Source: Gnetum montanum (Eukaryota; Streptophyta; Gnetopsida; Gnetales; Gnetaceae). Taken from it: DNA of 64,000 nucleotides. Both the position numbers and the translations under genes were made by a program. Positions 23,701 to 35,901 of the stretch are shown here, in pieces. Each line of letters begins with the position of its first letter. The first letter of the stretch is position 1. The notes under the pieces are model-generated. The model was not told the DNA's origin, did not search any database, and saw only the letters and a list, made by a program, of their open reading frames with translations. Where the stretch lies: positions 153,341 to 217,340 of the forward strand of contig MNCI01001978.1 of the NCBI GenBank assembly GCA_015680685.1, given 5' to 3'.

Positions 23701-26700
23701 ACTCTTAGGAAGACCGCTCTCAAGGAAACGAAGGCGCTCTAGGGAGAACGCTCCCAATGAAGGGCATCCTCAATGAAATTGCTCTCAAGGAGGGAATTCT
23801 CAGGGAAGGCACTCATAGGAAGACCACTCTCAAGGAGACCTCTCCTAATGAGGGCACTCTAGAAAGAACATTCATGATGAGGGCATCCTCAGCGAGATCA
23901 CTCTCAAGGAAGAAGTTCTCAAGGACAGCACTCTCTGAAAGATCACTCTGAAGGAGACCGCTCTCGATGAGGACGTTCTTAGGGAGATCACTCTCAATGA
24001 AGGTGCTCTCAAAGAGGGCATTCCAGGGAGAACGCTCCTGATGAAGGCATTCTCAGGGAGACTACTCTCAAGGAGGGCGTTCTCAGGGAGGGCACTCTTA
24101 GGAAGACCGCTCTCAAGGAGACCACTCCAGATGAGGGTGCTCTCAAAAAAGGAGCTCCAGGGAGAATGCTCCCAATTAAGGGCATCCTCAGTGAGATCAC
24201 TCTCAAGCAAGGCATTCTCAGGGAGGGAACTCTTAGGGAGACCATGCTCAAGGAGACCACTCCCAATGAGGGCGCTCTAGAAAGAACATTCACGATGAGG
24301 ATGTCCTCAAGAAGATCACTTACAAGGAGGAAGTTCTCAAGGAGAGCACTCTCTGAAAGATCACTCTGAAGGAGACCGCTCTCGATGAGGACATTCTTAG
24401 GGAGACCACTCTTAATGAAGGTGCTCTCAACGAGGGCACTCCAAGGAGGATGCTCCCGATGAAGGCATTCTCAGGGAGACTGCTCTCAGGAAGGGCGTTC
24501 TCAGGGAGGGCACTCTTAGGAAGACCGCTCTCAAGGAGACTGCTCCTGATGAGGATGCTCCAGAAGGAATGTTCACGATGAGGGCGTCCTCAGTGAGATC
24601 ACTCATAAGGAGGACATTATCAAGGAGAGCACTCTTTGAAAGATCACTCTGAAGGAGACCGCTCTCGATGAGGACATTCTTAGGGAGACCACTCTCAATG
24701 AAGGTGGTCTCAATGAGGGCACTCCAAGGAGAACACTCCCGATGAAGGCATTCTCAGGGAGACTACTCTCAAGGAGGGCATTCTAAGGGAGGGCACTCTT
24801 AGGAAGACTGCTTTCAAGGAGATCACTCCCGATGAGGGTGCTCTCAATGAAGGCGCTCCAGGGAGAATGCTNGCGATGAGGGTGCTCTCAATGAAGGCGC
24901 TCCAGGGAGAATGCTCCCGATGAAGACATTCTCATGGAGAGTACTCTCAAGGAGGGCATTCTCAAGGAGGACACTCTTAGGAAGACCGCTCTCAAGGAGA
25001 CCACTCTTGATGAGGGTGCTCTAGAAAGAACGTTCACGATGAGGGCATCCTCATTGAGATCACTCTTAAGGAGGACGTTCTCAAGGAGAGAACTCTCTAA
25101 AAGATCACTCTGAAGGAGACCGCTCTTGATGAGGACGTTCTTAGGGAGACCGCTCTCAATGAAGGCGCTCTCAACGAGGGCACTCCAGGGAGAATGCTCC
25201 CGATGAAGACATTCTCATGGAGACTACTCTCAAGGAGGGCATTCTCAGGGAGGACATTCTTAGGAAGACTACTCTCAAGGAGACCGCTCCCGATGAGGGC
25301 GCTCTCAACGAAGGCGCTCCAGGGAGAACGCTCCCAATTAAGGGCATCCTCAGCAAGATTACTCTCAAGGAGGGCGTTCTCAGGGAGGGCACTCTTAGGA
25401 AGACTGCTCTCAAGGAGACTGCTCTCAATGATGGTGCTCAAGAAAGAACGTTCACGATGAGGGCGTCCTCAGCAAGATCACTCTCAAGGAGGACATTCTC
25501 AAGGAGAGCACTCTCTAAAAGATCACTCTAAAGAAGACCGCTCTTGATGAGGATGTTCTTAGGGAGACCGCTCTCAATGAAGGCGCTCTCAACGAGGGCA
25601 CTCCAGGGAGAACACTCCCGATGAAGGCATTCTTAGGGAGACTGCTCTCAAGGAGGGCATTCTCAAGGAGGACACTCTTAGGAAGACCGCTCTCAAGGAG
25701 ACCACTCCAGATGAGGGTGCTCTCAACGAAGGCACTCCAGGGAGAATGCTCCTAATTAATGGCATCCACAGTGAGATTGCTCTCAAGGAGGGCATTCTCA
25801 GGAAGGGCACTCTTAGGAAGACCGCTCTCAAGGAGATCACTCCCGATGAGGGCGCTCCAGAAAGAACGTTCACAATGAGGGCATCCTCAGCGAGATCACT
25901 CTTAAGGAGGATGTTCTCAAGGTGAGCACTCTCTAAAAGATCACTTTGAAGGAGACCACTCTCGATGAGGATGTTCTTAGGGAGACCGCTCTCAATGAAG
26001 GCGCTCTCAGTGAGGGCACTCCAGGGAGAACGCTCTCGATGAAGGCATTCTCAGGGAGACTACTCTTAAGGAGGGCGTTCTCACGAAGGGCATTCTTAGG
26101 AAGACTGCTCTCAAGGAGATCGCTCCCGATGAGGGCGCTCTCAACGAAGGTGCCCCAGGGAGAACACTTCCAATTAAGGGCATCCTCAGTGAGATCACTC
26201 TCAAAGAGGGCATTCTCAGGGAAGGCACTCTTAGGAAGACCACACTCAAGGAGACTGCTCCCAATTAGGGCACTCCAGAAAGAACGTTCACGATGAGGGC
26301 AGCCTCAGCGAGATCACTCACAAGGAGGACAATCTCAAGGAGAGCACTCTCTGAAAGATCACTCTGAAGGAGACTGCTCTTGATGAGGACATTCTTAGGG
26401 AGACTACTCTCAATGAAGGCGCTCTCAATGAGGGTACTCCAGGGAGAATGCTCTCAATGAAGGCATCCTCAGGGAGACCACTCTCAAGAAGGGCATTCTT
26501 AGGGAGGGCACTCTTAGGAAGACCGCTCTCAAGGAGACTGCTCCAGATGAGGGTGCTCTCAATGAAGGCACTCCAGGGAGAATGCTCCCAATTAATGGCA
26601 TCCTTAGTGAGATTGCTCTCAAGGAGGGCATTCTCAGGGAGGGCACTCTTAGGAAGACCGCTCTCAAGGAGATCACTCCCGATGAAGGCGCTCCAGAAAG

Positions 26701-29190
26701 AACATTCACGATGAGGGCGTCCTTAGCGAGATCACTCTTAAGGAGGACGTTCTCAAGGTGAGCACTCTCTGAAAGATCACTCTGAAGGAGTCCACTCTTG
26801 ATGAGGACGTTCTTAGGGAGACCGCTCTCAATGAAGGCGCTCTCAGTGAGGGCACTCCAGGGAGAATGCTCCCGATGAAGGAATTCTCAGGGAGACTACT
26901 CTTAAGAAGGGCATTCTTAGGAAGACTGCTCTCAAGGAGACCGCTCCCAATGAGGGCGCTCTCAACGAAGGTGCCCCAGGGAGAACACTCCCAATTAAGG
27001 GCATCCTCAGTGAGATCGCTCTCAAGGAGGGCATTCTCAGGGAAGGCACTCTTAGGAAGACCGCACTCAAGGAGACTGCTCCCAATTAGGGCACTCCAGA
27101 AAGAACGTTCATGATGAGGGCATCCTTAGCGAGATCACTCACAAGGAGGACAATCTCAAGGAGAGAACTCTCTGAAAGATCACTCTGAAGAAGACTGCTC
27201 TTGATGAGGACATTCTTAGGGAGACTGCTCTCAATGAAGGCGCTCTCAATGAGGGCACTCCAGGGAGAATGCTCTCAATGAAGGCATCCTCAGGGAGACC
27301 ACTCTCAAGAAGGGCATTCTCAGGGAGGGCATTCTTAGGAAGACCACTCTCAAGGAGGATGTTCCCAGCAACACCGATCTCAAGGAGGGCAGTGAAAACT
27401 CTCACATGCGTAATGCAAGGTGCTCTCATGGAGAACACTCTCACGGAGGCCACTCTAACGAAGGATGCACTAAATGAGAACGCTCTCAAGGAGGGCACTC
27501 TTCGAAAAAATGCTCTCAACGAGGGTGCTCCAAGGAGAACGATTCCGATGAGGGTAGTGTAAGAGAGACTGCTCTCAAGGAGGGCATTCTCAGGGAGGGC
27601 ACCTTGAGAAGACTGCTATCAAGTAGGGCGTTCTACAAGAGACCGCTCTCAACAAAGGTGCTCTAGGGAGAATGCTCCCAATTGAGGACATCCTCAGTGA
27701 GATTACTCTTAAGGAGGGTGTTCTCAGGGAGGGCACTCTTAGGAAGACCGCTCTCAACAAGACCCTGATGAGGGCGCTCTCAACGAAGGCACTCCAGGGA
27801 GAACACTCCCAATTGAGGGCATCCTCAGCAAGATTCCTCTCAAGGAGGGCATTCTCAGGGAGGGCACTCTTAGGAAGACTGCTCTCAAGGAGACCGCTCC
27901 TAATGAGAGCACTCACAATGAAGGCGCTCCAAGGAGAATGCTCCCAATTAAGGGCCTCCTTAGTAAGATTGCCCTTAAGGAGGGCATTCTCAGGGAGGGC
28001 ACTCTTAGGAAGACCACTCTCAAGGAGACCGCTCCTAATGAGAGTGCTCCAAAAAGAACATTCACGATGAGGATGTCCTCAGCCAGATCACTCTCAAGGA
28101 GGATGTTCTCAAGTAGAGCACTCTCTGAAAGATCACTCTAAAGGAGACTGCTCTCAATGAGGATGTTCTTAGGGAGACTGCTATCAATGAAGGTGCTCTC
28201 AACGAGGGCACTCCAGGGAAAATGCTCCCGATGAAGGCATTCTCAGGGAGACTGCTCTCAAGGAGGGCGTTCTTAGGGAGGGCACTCTTAGGAATACCAC
28301 TCTCAAGGAGACCACTCCCGATGAGGGCGCTCTCAACGAAGGCGCTCCAGGGAGAACACTCCCAATTAAGGGCATCCTCAGTGAGATTGCTCTCAAGGAG
28401 GACGTTCTCAGGGATGGCACTCTTAGGAAGACTGCTCTCAAGGAGACCGCTCCCTATGATGGCACTCAAGAAAGGACATTCACGATGAGGGCATCCTCAG
28501 CAAGATCACTCTCAAGGAGGAAATTCTCAAGGAGAGCACTCTCTGAAAGATCACTTTGAAGAAGACCACTCTCAATGAGGATGTTCTTAGGGAGACCGCT
28601 CTCAATGAAGGTGCTCTCAACGAGGGCACACTAGGGAGAATGCTCCCGATGAAGGCATTCTTAGGGAGACTGCTCTCAAGGAGGGCGTTCTCAGGGAGGG
28701 CACTCTTAGGAAGACTGCTCTCAAGGAGACCGCTCCAGATGAGGGTGCCCTCAATGAAGGCACTCTAGGGAGAATGCTCCCAATTAATGGCATCCTCAGT
28801 GAGATTGCTCTCAAGGAGGGTGTTCTCAGGGAGGGAACTCTTAGGAAGACCGCTCTCAAGGAGACCACTCTCGATGAGGGTGCTCTAGAAAGAACGTTCA
28901 TGATGAGGGCGTCCTCAGCGAGATCACTCTTAAGGAGGACGTTCTCAAGGTGAGCACTCTCTGAAATATCACTCTGAAGGAGACCACTCTCAATGAGGAC
29001 GTTCTTAGGGAGACCGCTCTCAATGAAGGCACTCTCAACGAGGGCGCTCCAGGGAGAACGCTCCTGATGAAGGCATTCTCAGGGAGACTGCTCTCAAGGA
29101 GGGCATTCTCAAGGAGGGCACTCTTAGGAAGATTGCTCTCAAGGCACTCTTAGGAAGGGCACTCTACGAAAGAATTTTGTAAAGGTGAAA
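20749..29190. repeat. 418-bp higher-order repeat of the 15-mer satellite, part 2
   Basis: The GATC of the CTGAAAGATCACT marker falls at 21761, 22179 and 22597; at 25103, 25521, 25939, 26357 and 26775; and at 28131 and 28549, with a TATC variant at 28967. Steps are exactly 418 bp. The step 26775-27178 is 403 bp, one 15-mer shorter. No promoter module and no gene seen. One N at 24872. Confidence 0.9.
24831..24915. other. Assembly joint: N flanked by identical 41-bp sequences
   Basis: Bases 24831-24871 and 24875-24915 are identical and separated by TCC-like filler containing the single N at 24872 (NGC). This is the signature of two overlapping contig ends placed side by side without merging. 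Confidence 0.75.
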
Positions 29191-29785
29191 ACTCTAATGT
29201 GCGTAACGCAAGGTGCTCACATGGACAACGCTCTCATGAAGAACGTTGTCATGGAGGCTGCTCTCGGGGAGGGTACTCTTGAGGAGAACATTCACACGAG
29301 GGTGCAAGACGCTCTTAAGGAGAATGCTCTTATGAAGGCCGCTCTAACAGAGGTGGCTCTCAAGGAGAATGCTCTCAGGGAGGGCACTCTTCAACAAAAT
29401 GCTCTCAACCAGGGTGTTATAGGGAGAACGCTCCCACCGAGGGTGCTCTCAACGAGAATGCTCTCAGGGAGGGTGCCCCTAGTGAGACCGATCTCAAGAA
29501 GGGCACTCTCCAAGAGAACGCTCTCAACAAGTGCACTCTTGAGGAGAACACTCTCACGTGCACAACGCAAGGTGCTCTCAGGGAGGTCACTCTAAGGGAG
29601 AGTGCTCTCATGGAGGGCACACTTCGAAAAGGAGCTCTCAATGAAGGCACTCTTGAGGAGAATAATCTCACGTGCATAGTGCAAGGCACTCTCAAGGAGA
29701 ACACTCTCTAAAAGGCCACTCTCACGGAGAATGTTCTTAAGGAGACGCTCTTGAACAAGAGTTGGCTAAATGGAGCTTCGTAATC
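29191..29785. repeat. 15-bp-period satellite leading to the inverted promoter
   Basis: Degenerate 15-mer satellite. The part from about 29280 is collinear with 54.84-55.4 kb, including the GTGTTATAGGGAGAACGCTC landmark. Confidence 0.82.
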
Positions 29786-29851
29786 AAATTTATAAGGGTG
29801 CAAGATGGTATGGCTAAAACTGGCCCAATCAACATATATAGGGAGAGATAG
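29786..29851 (+). promoter_or_regulatory. Inverted spacer Pol I promoter module 4
   Basis: The 66-bp module lies on the plus strand, opposite to the rRNA gene: AAATTTATAAGGGTG at 29786, core TATATAGGGAGAGA at 29836-29849. It would fire rightwards, towards module 5 on the opposite strand 620 bp away. Its left flank (AGTTGGCTAAATGGAGCTTC) is shared with the other inverted copy at 55.4 kb. Confidence 0.7.
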
Positions 29852-30473
29852 TGTTCTCCCTGGAAGCGCACTCTTGAGAATGCTCTAGAGGAGGGCATTC
29901 TCAAGGAGGGCACTCTCCAAGAGAATGCTCTCAATGAGGGTGCTTTCGAGGAGAACACTCTCATGTGCGTAGCACAAGGCACTCTCATGGAGGGTACTCC
30001 AAAGGAGAACGCTCTCATGTGCATAGCGTAAGGTGCTCTCAGGGAGAACGCTGTTAGCGAGAATGCTCTCTAGAAGAGTGTTCTTATGGAGGGCACTTCC
30101 ATAAAGAGTGCACTCACGTTGAGCATGCTCAAGGAGGGTGCTCTCATGGAGAATGCTCTTAAGGAGAACATTCTCAGGGAGAATGCTTTTAGGAAGGCCA
30201 CTTCCAGGAAGAGTGCTCTACAATAGAATGCTCTCAATGAGGGCTCTCTCATTGAGAACGCTCTCAAATGCACAATGCAAGGCTCTCTCAGGGAGGATGC
30301 TCGTAGAGAGAACACCATCACATGCGCAGCAAGAGGCACTCCCACGGAGAGTGCTCTTGCAAGTGCTACATGAGGCGCTCTCGTGAGAGCGTGCTCTAAT
30401 CAGTGCAGCTATGCAAGGTGCTCTCGTGAGAGCGCTCTTGTGAGGGCATCGTGCGATGCTTCCAGGAAGAACA
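29852..30473. repeat. 15-bp-period satellite between convergent promoters 4 and 5
   Basis: 15-mer satellite. The right end carries the type-B leader (GAGGCGCTCTCGTGAGAGCG and related inverted repeats near 30370-30440). Confidence 0.8.
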
Positions 30474-30539
30474 CTACCTCTCCCTATATATGCTGATTGG
30501 GCTAGTTTTAGCCATACCGTCATGAACCCTTATAAATTT
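30474..30539 (-). promoter_or_regulatory. Spacer Pol I promoter module 5 (A/B intermediate)
   Basis: Complete module with core TATATAGGGAGAGG, intermediate between type A (TATATAGGGGGAGG) and type B (TATATGGGGAGAGG). The CATACCATCC stretch of other copies is altered to CATACCGTCA. Confidence 0.7.
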
Positions 30540-32290
30540 GGTCACAAAGACTGCGTTTTCAAAAAGAGCATTCTCAGAGAGAGAGCACCAAGTAAGGGCA
30601 CCCTTAGCGAGAACGCTCTAGTAGAGAGTGCTCTAGCAAAGGCCGCTCTCCACGCGAATGCTCTCAACAAGCATGCTCTCGAGGAGAACATTCTCATGTG
30701 CATAATGTGAGGCACTCTTAGAGAGGGTGCACTTAGCAAGAATGCTCTCAGGAACACCCCTCTAATGGAGGGTGCTCTTTGAGAGAATGCTCTCAATGAA
30801 GACGCTCTCGAGGAGAACACTCTCATGAGCATAGCACAAGGCACTCTTAGGGAGGATGATCTCAAGGAGAACTCTCTCAAGGAGGCTGCTCTAAGAGAGG
30901 GTGCTCTCATAGAGAATGATCTCACGAAGGGCAGTCTTAAGGAGGATGCTATTGGAGAGGGTGTCCTCATCGAGCCCGTTATCAGGGAGGGCACTCTTAT
31001 GGAGGGCGTGCTCCGAGAGAATGCTCTCAACAAGGGTGCTCTCCAAGAGATCACTCTCATGTGCATAGCGCAAGGTGTACTTAGGGAGAATGCTCCCATG
31101 GAGGGAGCTCTCAGGGAGGGCACTCTAACAGAGGGTGCTTTCTTGAACAATGCTCTTAGGGAGGGCATTCTCAAGGAGAACACTCTCACATGCGTAGCGC
31201 AAGGCACTCTCAGGGAGAATGCTTGGAGTGAGGCCACTCTCCAGGAGGGTGCTCTCAATGAGAACACTCTCCCATGAATTGTGCAAGGTGCTCTGATGGA
31301 GGGTGCTCTCAAGGAGAATGCTCTCTGAAAAGTTGCTCTAACGAATGGCGCTCTCAAGGAGAACGCTCTCACAGAGCATGCTCTTAAGGAGGACGCTCTC
31401 AAGGAGGGCATCCTGAAGGAGACCATTCTCTTGGAGGGCACTCTTAGGAAGGGCACGCTCTGAGAGAATGCTCTTAACAAAGGCTCTCTCAAGGAGAACA
31501 CTCCTAGATGCATAGCACAAGGCACTATCCAGGAGAATGCTATGAGGAAGTTCGCTCTCAGGGAGAGCACTCTCTAGGAGCATGCCCTCTGAGATGGTGC
31601 TCTCAATGAGAACACTCTCACTTGCATAGCAGAAGGTGCTCTTAGGGAGGATGCTCTCAAGGACAACACTCTCAGGGAGCATGCTCTTAAGGAGGATGCT
31701 CTCAAGAAGGGCATCCTTAGGGAGACCATTCTTAAGGAGGGCACTCACCAAGAGAATGCTCTCAATGAGGGTGCTTTTGAGGAGAACACTCTCACGTGCG
31801 TAGCACAAGGTGCTCTCAGGGAGGGCGCTCCAAAGGAGAATGCTCCCACATGCGTAGCGTAAGGTGCTCTTGGGGAGAATGCTATCAACGAGAATGCTCT
31901 CCATGAAGGGTGCTTCCATAGAGAGTGCACTCACATTTAGCATGCTTAGGGAGGGTGCTCTCATGGAGAACGCTCTCAAGGAGGGCATTCTCAAGGAGAA
32001 CACTTTCAGGGAGGCCACTCCCAGAAAGAGCGCTCTCCAACAGAATGATCTCAACAAGGGCTCTCCCATTGAGAAAACTCTCAAATATGCAATGCAAGGC
32101 TCTCTCAGGGAGGAAACTCCAAGAGAGAACACCATCACGTGTGCAACAAGAGGCACTCCCACGGAGAGTGCTCTCGCAAGCACTGCATGAGGTGCTCTCG
32201 TGAGAGCATGCTCTTTCCAACATAGCTATGCGAGGCGCTCTTGTGAGAGCACTCTCGCGAGAGCACCGTGCGATGCTCCCAGGAAGAACG
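30540..32290. repeat. 15-bp-period satellite between promoters 5 and 6
   Basis: 15-mer satellite whose repeats create the longest pseudo-ORF of the window (minus strand, about 340 codons at 30542-31570). Pentapeptide periodicity on both strands shows this is a repeat artefact. Confidence 0.84.
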
Positions 32291-32356
32291 CTACCTCTCC
32301 CCATATGTGTTGATTGGGCCAGTTTCAGCCATACCATCTTGCACCCTTATAAATTT
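32291..32356 (-). promoter_or_regulatory. Spacer Pol I promoter module 6 (type B)
   Basis: Complete module; the core is ACATATGGGGAGAGG, with the TATA element damaged. Preceded on its transcribed side by the hairpin-rich type-B leader. Confidence 0.62.
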
Positions 32357-32797
32357 TGTCAAGAAGACCGTGTTCTCAAAAAGAGCGTCCTTAGAGAGAG
32401 AGCACCAAGTAAGGATGCCCTCAAGGAAAACGTCCTTAGGGAGGGTGCTCTCAATGAGAATGCTCTCGGGGAGGGTGCTCTCAGCAAGAACGCTCTTGGG
32501 GAGGGCACGCTCTCAGCCAGAACACTCTAACAAAGAGTGCTCTTCATGAGAATGCTCTCAACAAGGGCTCTCCCATTGAGAATGCTCTCAAATGTGCAAC
32601 GCAAGGCTCTGTCAGGGAGGACACTCCAAGAGAGAAAATGATCACGTGTGCAGCAAGAGGCACTCCCACGGAGAGTGCTCTTGCAAGCACTGCATGAGGA
32701 GCTCTCATGATAGCATGCTCTTGCCAACACAACTATGCGAGGCACTCTCGTGAGAGCACTCTCACGAGAGCACCATGCGATGCTTTCAGGAAGAACG
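32357..32797. repeat. 15-bp-period satellite between promoters 6 and 7
   Basis: Short interval of 15-mer units ending in a type-B leader (CTCTCGTGAGAGCACTCTCA near 32747). This is the closest spacing (507 bp) between modules in the 15-mer domain. Confidence 0.8.
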
Positions 32798-32863
32798 CTA
32801 CCTCTCCCCATATGTGCTGATTGGGCAAGTTTTAGCCATACCATATTGCACCCTTATAAATTT
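32798..32863 (-). promoter_or_regulatory. Spacer Pol I promoter module 7 (type B)
   Basis: Complete module with the same damaged core as module 6 (ACATATGGGGAGAGG-like, read CACATATGGGG) and the same TTGTCAAGAAGACCG flank, so modules 6 and 7 are recent duplicates of each other. Confidence 0.62.
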
Positions 32864-34334
32864 TGTCAAGAAGACCGTGTTCTCAAAAAGACCATCCTTA
32901 GAGAGAGAGCACCAAGTAAGGGTGCCCTCAAGGAAAATGCCCTCAGGGAGGGTGCTCTCAGCGAGAACGCCCTCAGGGAGGGCGCTCTCAGTGAGAACGC
33001 CCTCGGGGAGGGTGCTCTCAGCAAGAACACTCTCGGGGAGGGCACTCTTAGCCAAAATGCTCTAAGAAAGGGTACTCTCCATGAGAATGCTCTCAACAAG
33101 TGTGCTCTCGAGGAGAACATTCTCACATGCATAACTCAAGGCACTCTCAAAGAGGGTGCACTCAGCGAGAATGCTCTTAGGAACACCTCTCTAACAGAGA
33201 GCGCTCTTTGAGAGAACGCTCTCAATGAGGGTGCTCTCGAGAAGAACACTCTCATGAGCATAGCACAAGGAGAAGACTCTTAGGAAGGGTGATCTCAAGG
33301 AGAATGCTCTCAGGGAGGCTGCTCTAACAGAGGGCACTCTCACAGAGAATGGTCTCACGGAGGGCAGTCTTAAGGAGGACGCTATTGGAGAGGGCATCCT
33401 CATCAAGCCCATTCTCAGGGAAGGCACTCTCATGGAGGGCACGCTCCAAGAGAATGCTCTCAATGAGTGTGCTCTCCAAGAGAACCCTCTAACACTGTCA
33501 CGTGTGTAGTGCAAGGTGTACTTAGGGAGAACGCTCCCATGGAGGATGCTCTCAACGAGAACACTCTCACGTGCGTACCGAAAGGCGCTTTTGGGGAGGG
33601 TGCTCTCAAGGAGAATGCTCTCAGGGAGCACACTCTAAAGGAGGGCATCCTTACGTGCATAACGCAAGGAACTCTTAGAGAGGGTGCAGTCAACAAGAAC
33701 ACTCTAAGGAACACTACCCTAACAAAGGCTGCTCTTCGAGAGAACGCTCTCAACGAGGGCACTCTCAAGGAGGGCACTCTCCAAGAGAATGCTCTCAATG
33801 AGGAAACTTTCAAGGAGAAAGCTCTCATGTGCATAGCGCAAGGCACTCTCAGGGAGGGTGCTCCCAAGGACAATGCTCTCACGTGCATAGCGTAAGGTGC
33901 TCTCAGGGAGAACGCTGTCAGTGAGAATGCTCTCTAGGAGAGGGTTCTCATGGAGGGCACTTTGACAGAGAGCACGCTCATGTTGAGCATGCTCAGGGAG
34001 GGCGCTCTCATGGAGAACACTCTCAAGGAGGGCATTATCAGGGAGAACACTTTCAAAAAGGCCACTCCCAGGAAGAACGCTCTCCAATAGAATGCTCTCA
34101 ACAAGGGCTCTCTCATTGAGAATGCTCTTAAATGTGCAACACAAGGCTCTCTCAGGGAGTACACTCCAAGATAGAACACCATCACATGCACAGCAAGAGG
34201 CACTCCCATAGAGAGTGCTCTCACAAGTGCTGCATGAGGCATTCTCATGAGAGTCCTCTTGCCAGCGCAACTATGCGAGGTGCTCTCATGAGAGTGCTCT
34301 TGCAAGAGCACCATGCGATGCTCCCAAGAAAATG
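32864..34334. repeat. 15-bp-period satellite between promoters 7 and 8
   Basis: Very regular 30-bp doublets at 32.93-33.07 kb (GAGGGTGCTCTCAGCGAGAA type), then degenerate 15-mers and a type-B leader at the right end. No gene seen. Confidence 0.84.
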
Positions 34335-34400
34335 CTACCTCTCCCCATATATGCTGATTGGGCCAGTTTCAGCCATAGCATCTTGCACCCTTATAAATTT
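34335..34400 (-). promoter_or_regulatory. Spacer Pol I promoter module 8 (type B)
   Basis: Complete module, core TATATGGGGAGAGG; first of the type-B copies with an intact TATAT element. Upstream flank TTTGATCACAAAGCTCCGTT. Confidence 0.7.
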
Positions 34401-34803
34401 GATCACAAAGCTCCGTTGGGCCAACCCTTGTTCTCAGGGAGGGAACTCTTAGGAAGGGCATGCTCCAAGAGAATGCTCTCAACAAGAATGCTCCCACATG
34501 CGTAGCGCAAGGCACTATCAAGGAGAATGCTCTGAGGGAGGCCGCTCTTAGGGAGAGCACTCTTTGGGAGGGCAACCTCTAAGAGGGTGCTCTCAATGAG
34601 AACACTCTCACGTGCATACTGGGAAGGCACTTTCAAAGAGGGTGCTCTTAAGGAGAACACTCTCAGGGAGCATGCTCTTGAGAAGGGCATCCATTTGGCC
34701 AACACTTGGACTCATGAGAGTGCTCGTGGTAGCACAGCTATGCAAGGTGCTCCTATGGAGAGCACTCTCATGAGAGCACCAAGCGGTGCTCCTAGGGAGA
34801 ATG
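34401..34803. repeat. Last 15-bp-period satellite before the 29-bp domain
   Basis: Short 15-mer stretch. GGCCAACACTTGGACTCATG near 34697 is the first fragment of the 29-bp satellite, fused to the type-B leader of promoter 9. Confidence 0.78.
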
Positions 34804-34869
34804 CTACCTCTCCCCATATATGCTGATTGGGCCAGTTTTAGCCATACAATCCTGCACCCTTATAAATTT
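34804..34869 (-). promoter_or_regulatory. Spacer Pol I promoter module 9 (type B)
   Basis: Complete module, core TATATGGGGAGAGG. The 29-bp satellite starts immediately at its upstream end (TTTGGTCACAAGGGACTGTT). Confidence 0.72.
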
Positions 34870-35835
34870 GGTCACAAGGGACTGTTGGGCCAACACTTGA
34901 TCATGAGGGTCCGTTGGGGCAACCCTTGGTCACAAGGGACCATTTGGTGAACACTTTTTCATGAGGGACCATTGGGCCAACCCTTGGTCATGAGGGACCG
35001 TTGGGCCAACACTTGGTCACGAGGGACTGTTGGGCCAACATTTGGTCACGAGGGTCCATTGGGGCAACCCTTCGTCATGAGTGACTGTTTGGCGAACACT
35101 TGGTAATGAGGGACAATTGGGCCAACCCTTGATCATGAGGGACCGTTTGGCCAATAGTTGGTCACAAGGGACTACTGGGCCAACACTTGGTCACGAGGGA
35201 CCGCTGGGCCAAACCTTGATCACGAGGGACCATTTGGCCAACAGTTGGTCACAAGGGACTGTTGGGCCAACCCTTGGTCATGAGGGACCATTTGGCCAAC
35301 CATTGGTCATGAGGTACCATTGGGCCAACACTTGGTCACAAGGGACCATTGGGCCAACCCTTGGTCATGAGGGACCATTTGGCCCACACTTGGTCATGAG
35401 GGACCGTTGGGCAAACAGTTGGCCACAAGGGACTATTTGGCCAACAATTGATCACGAGGAACTGTTGGACCAACGCTTGGTCACGAGGGACCGTTGGGCC
35501 AACCATTGGTCACGAGGGACCATTTGGCCAACCGTTGGTCACGAGGAACCGTTTGGCCAACCGTTGGTCATGAGGGACCGTTGGGCCAACCCTTGGTCAC
35601 GAGGGACCATTTGGTGCACAGTTGGTCATGAGGGACTGTTGGACAAACAGTTGGTCATGAGGGACCGTTGGATCAACGCTTGGTCACAAGGGATCATTTG
35701 GCCAACACTTGGTCATGAGGGTTTGTTGGACCATCACTTGGTCATGTGAGATGGCTCGTGCCAACGTAGCTATGTGAGGTGCTCCAATGGAGAGCACTCT
35801 CACAAGAGCACCATGTGGTGCTCCTAGGGAGAACA

Positions 35836-35901
35836 CTACCTCTCCCCATATATGTTAATTGGGCTAGTTTCAGCCACACCATCCTGCACCATTATAAATT
35901 T
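35836..35901 (-). promoter_or_regulatory. Spacer Pol I promoter module 10 (type B)
   Basis: Complete module, core TATATGGGGAGAGG. 1.03 kb upstream of module 9. Confidence 0.7.

Noticed and set aside
30542-31570. Long minus-strand ORF of about 340 codons, and many others of 80-280 codons
   Set aside because: All are translations of the 15-mer satellite, show strict five-residue periodicity, and overlap equally open frames on both strands. No domain, start context or codon bias supports coding.
35081-35749. Plus-strand ORF of 222 codons in the 29-bp satellite
   Set aside because: Three 29-bp units give 29 codons, so the peptide repeats trivially; similar ORFs occur wherever no unit happens to create a stop.
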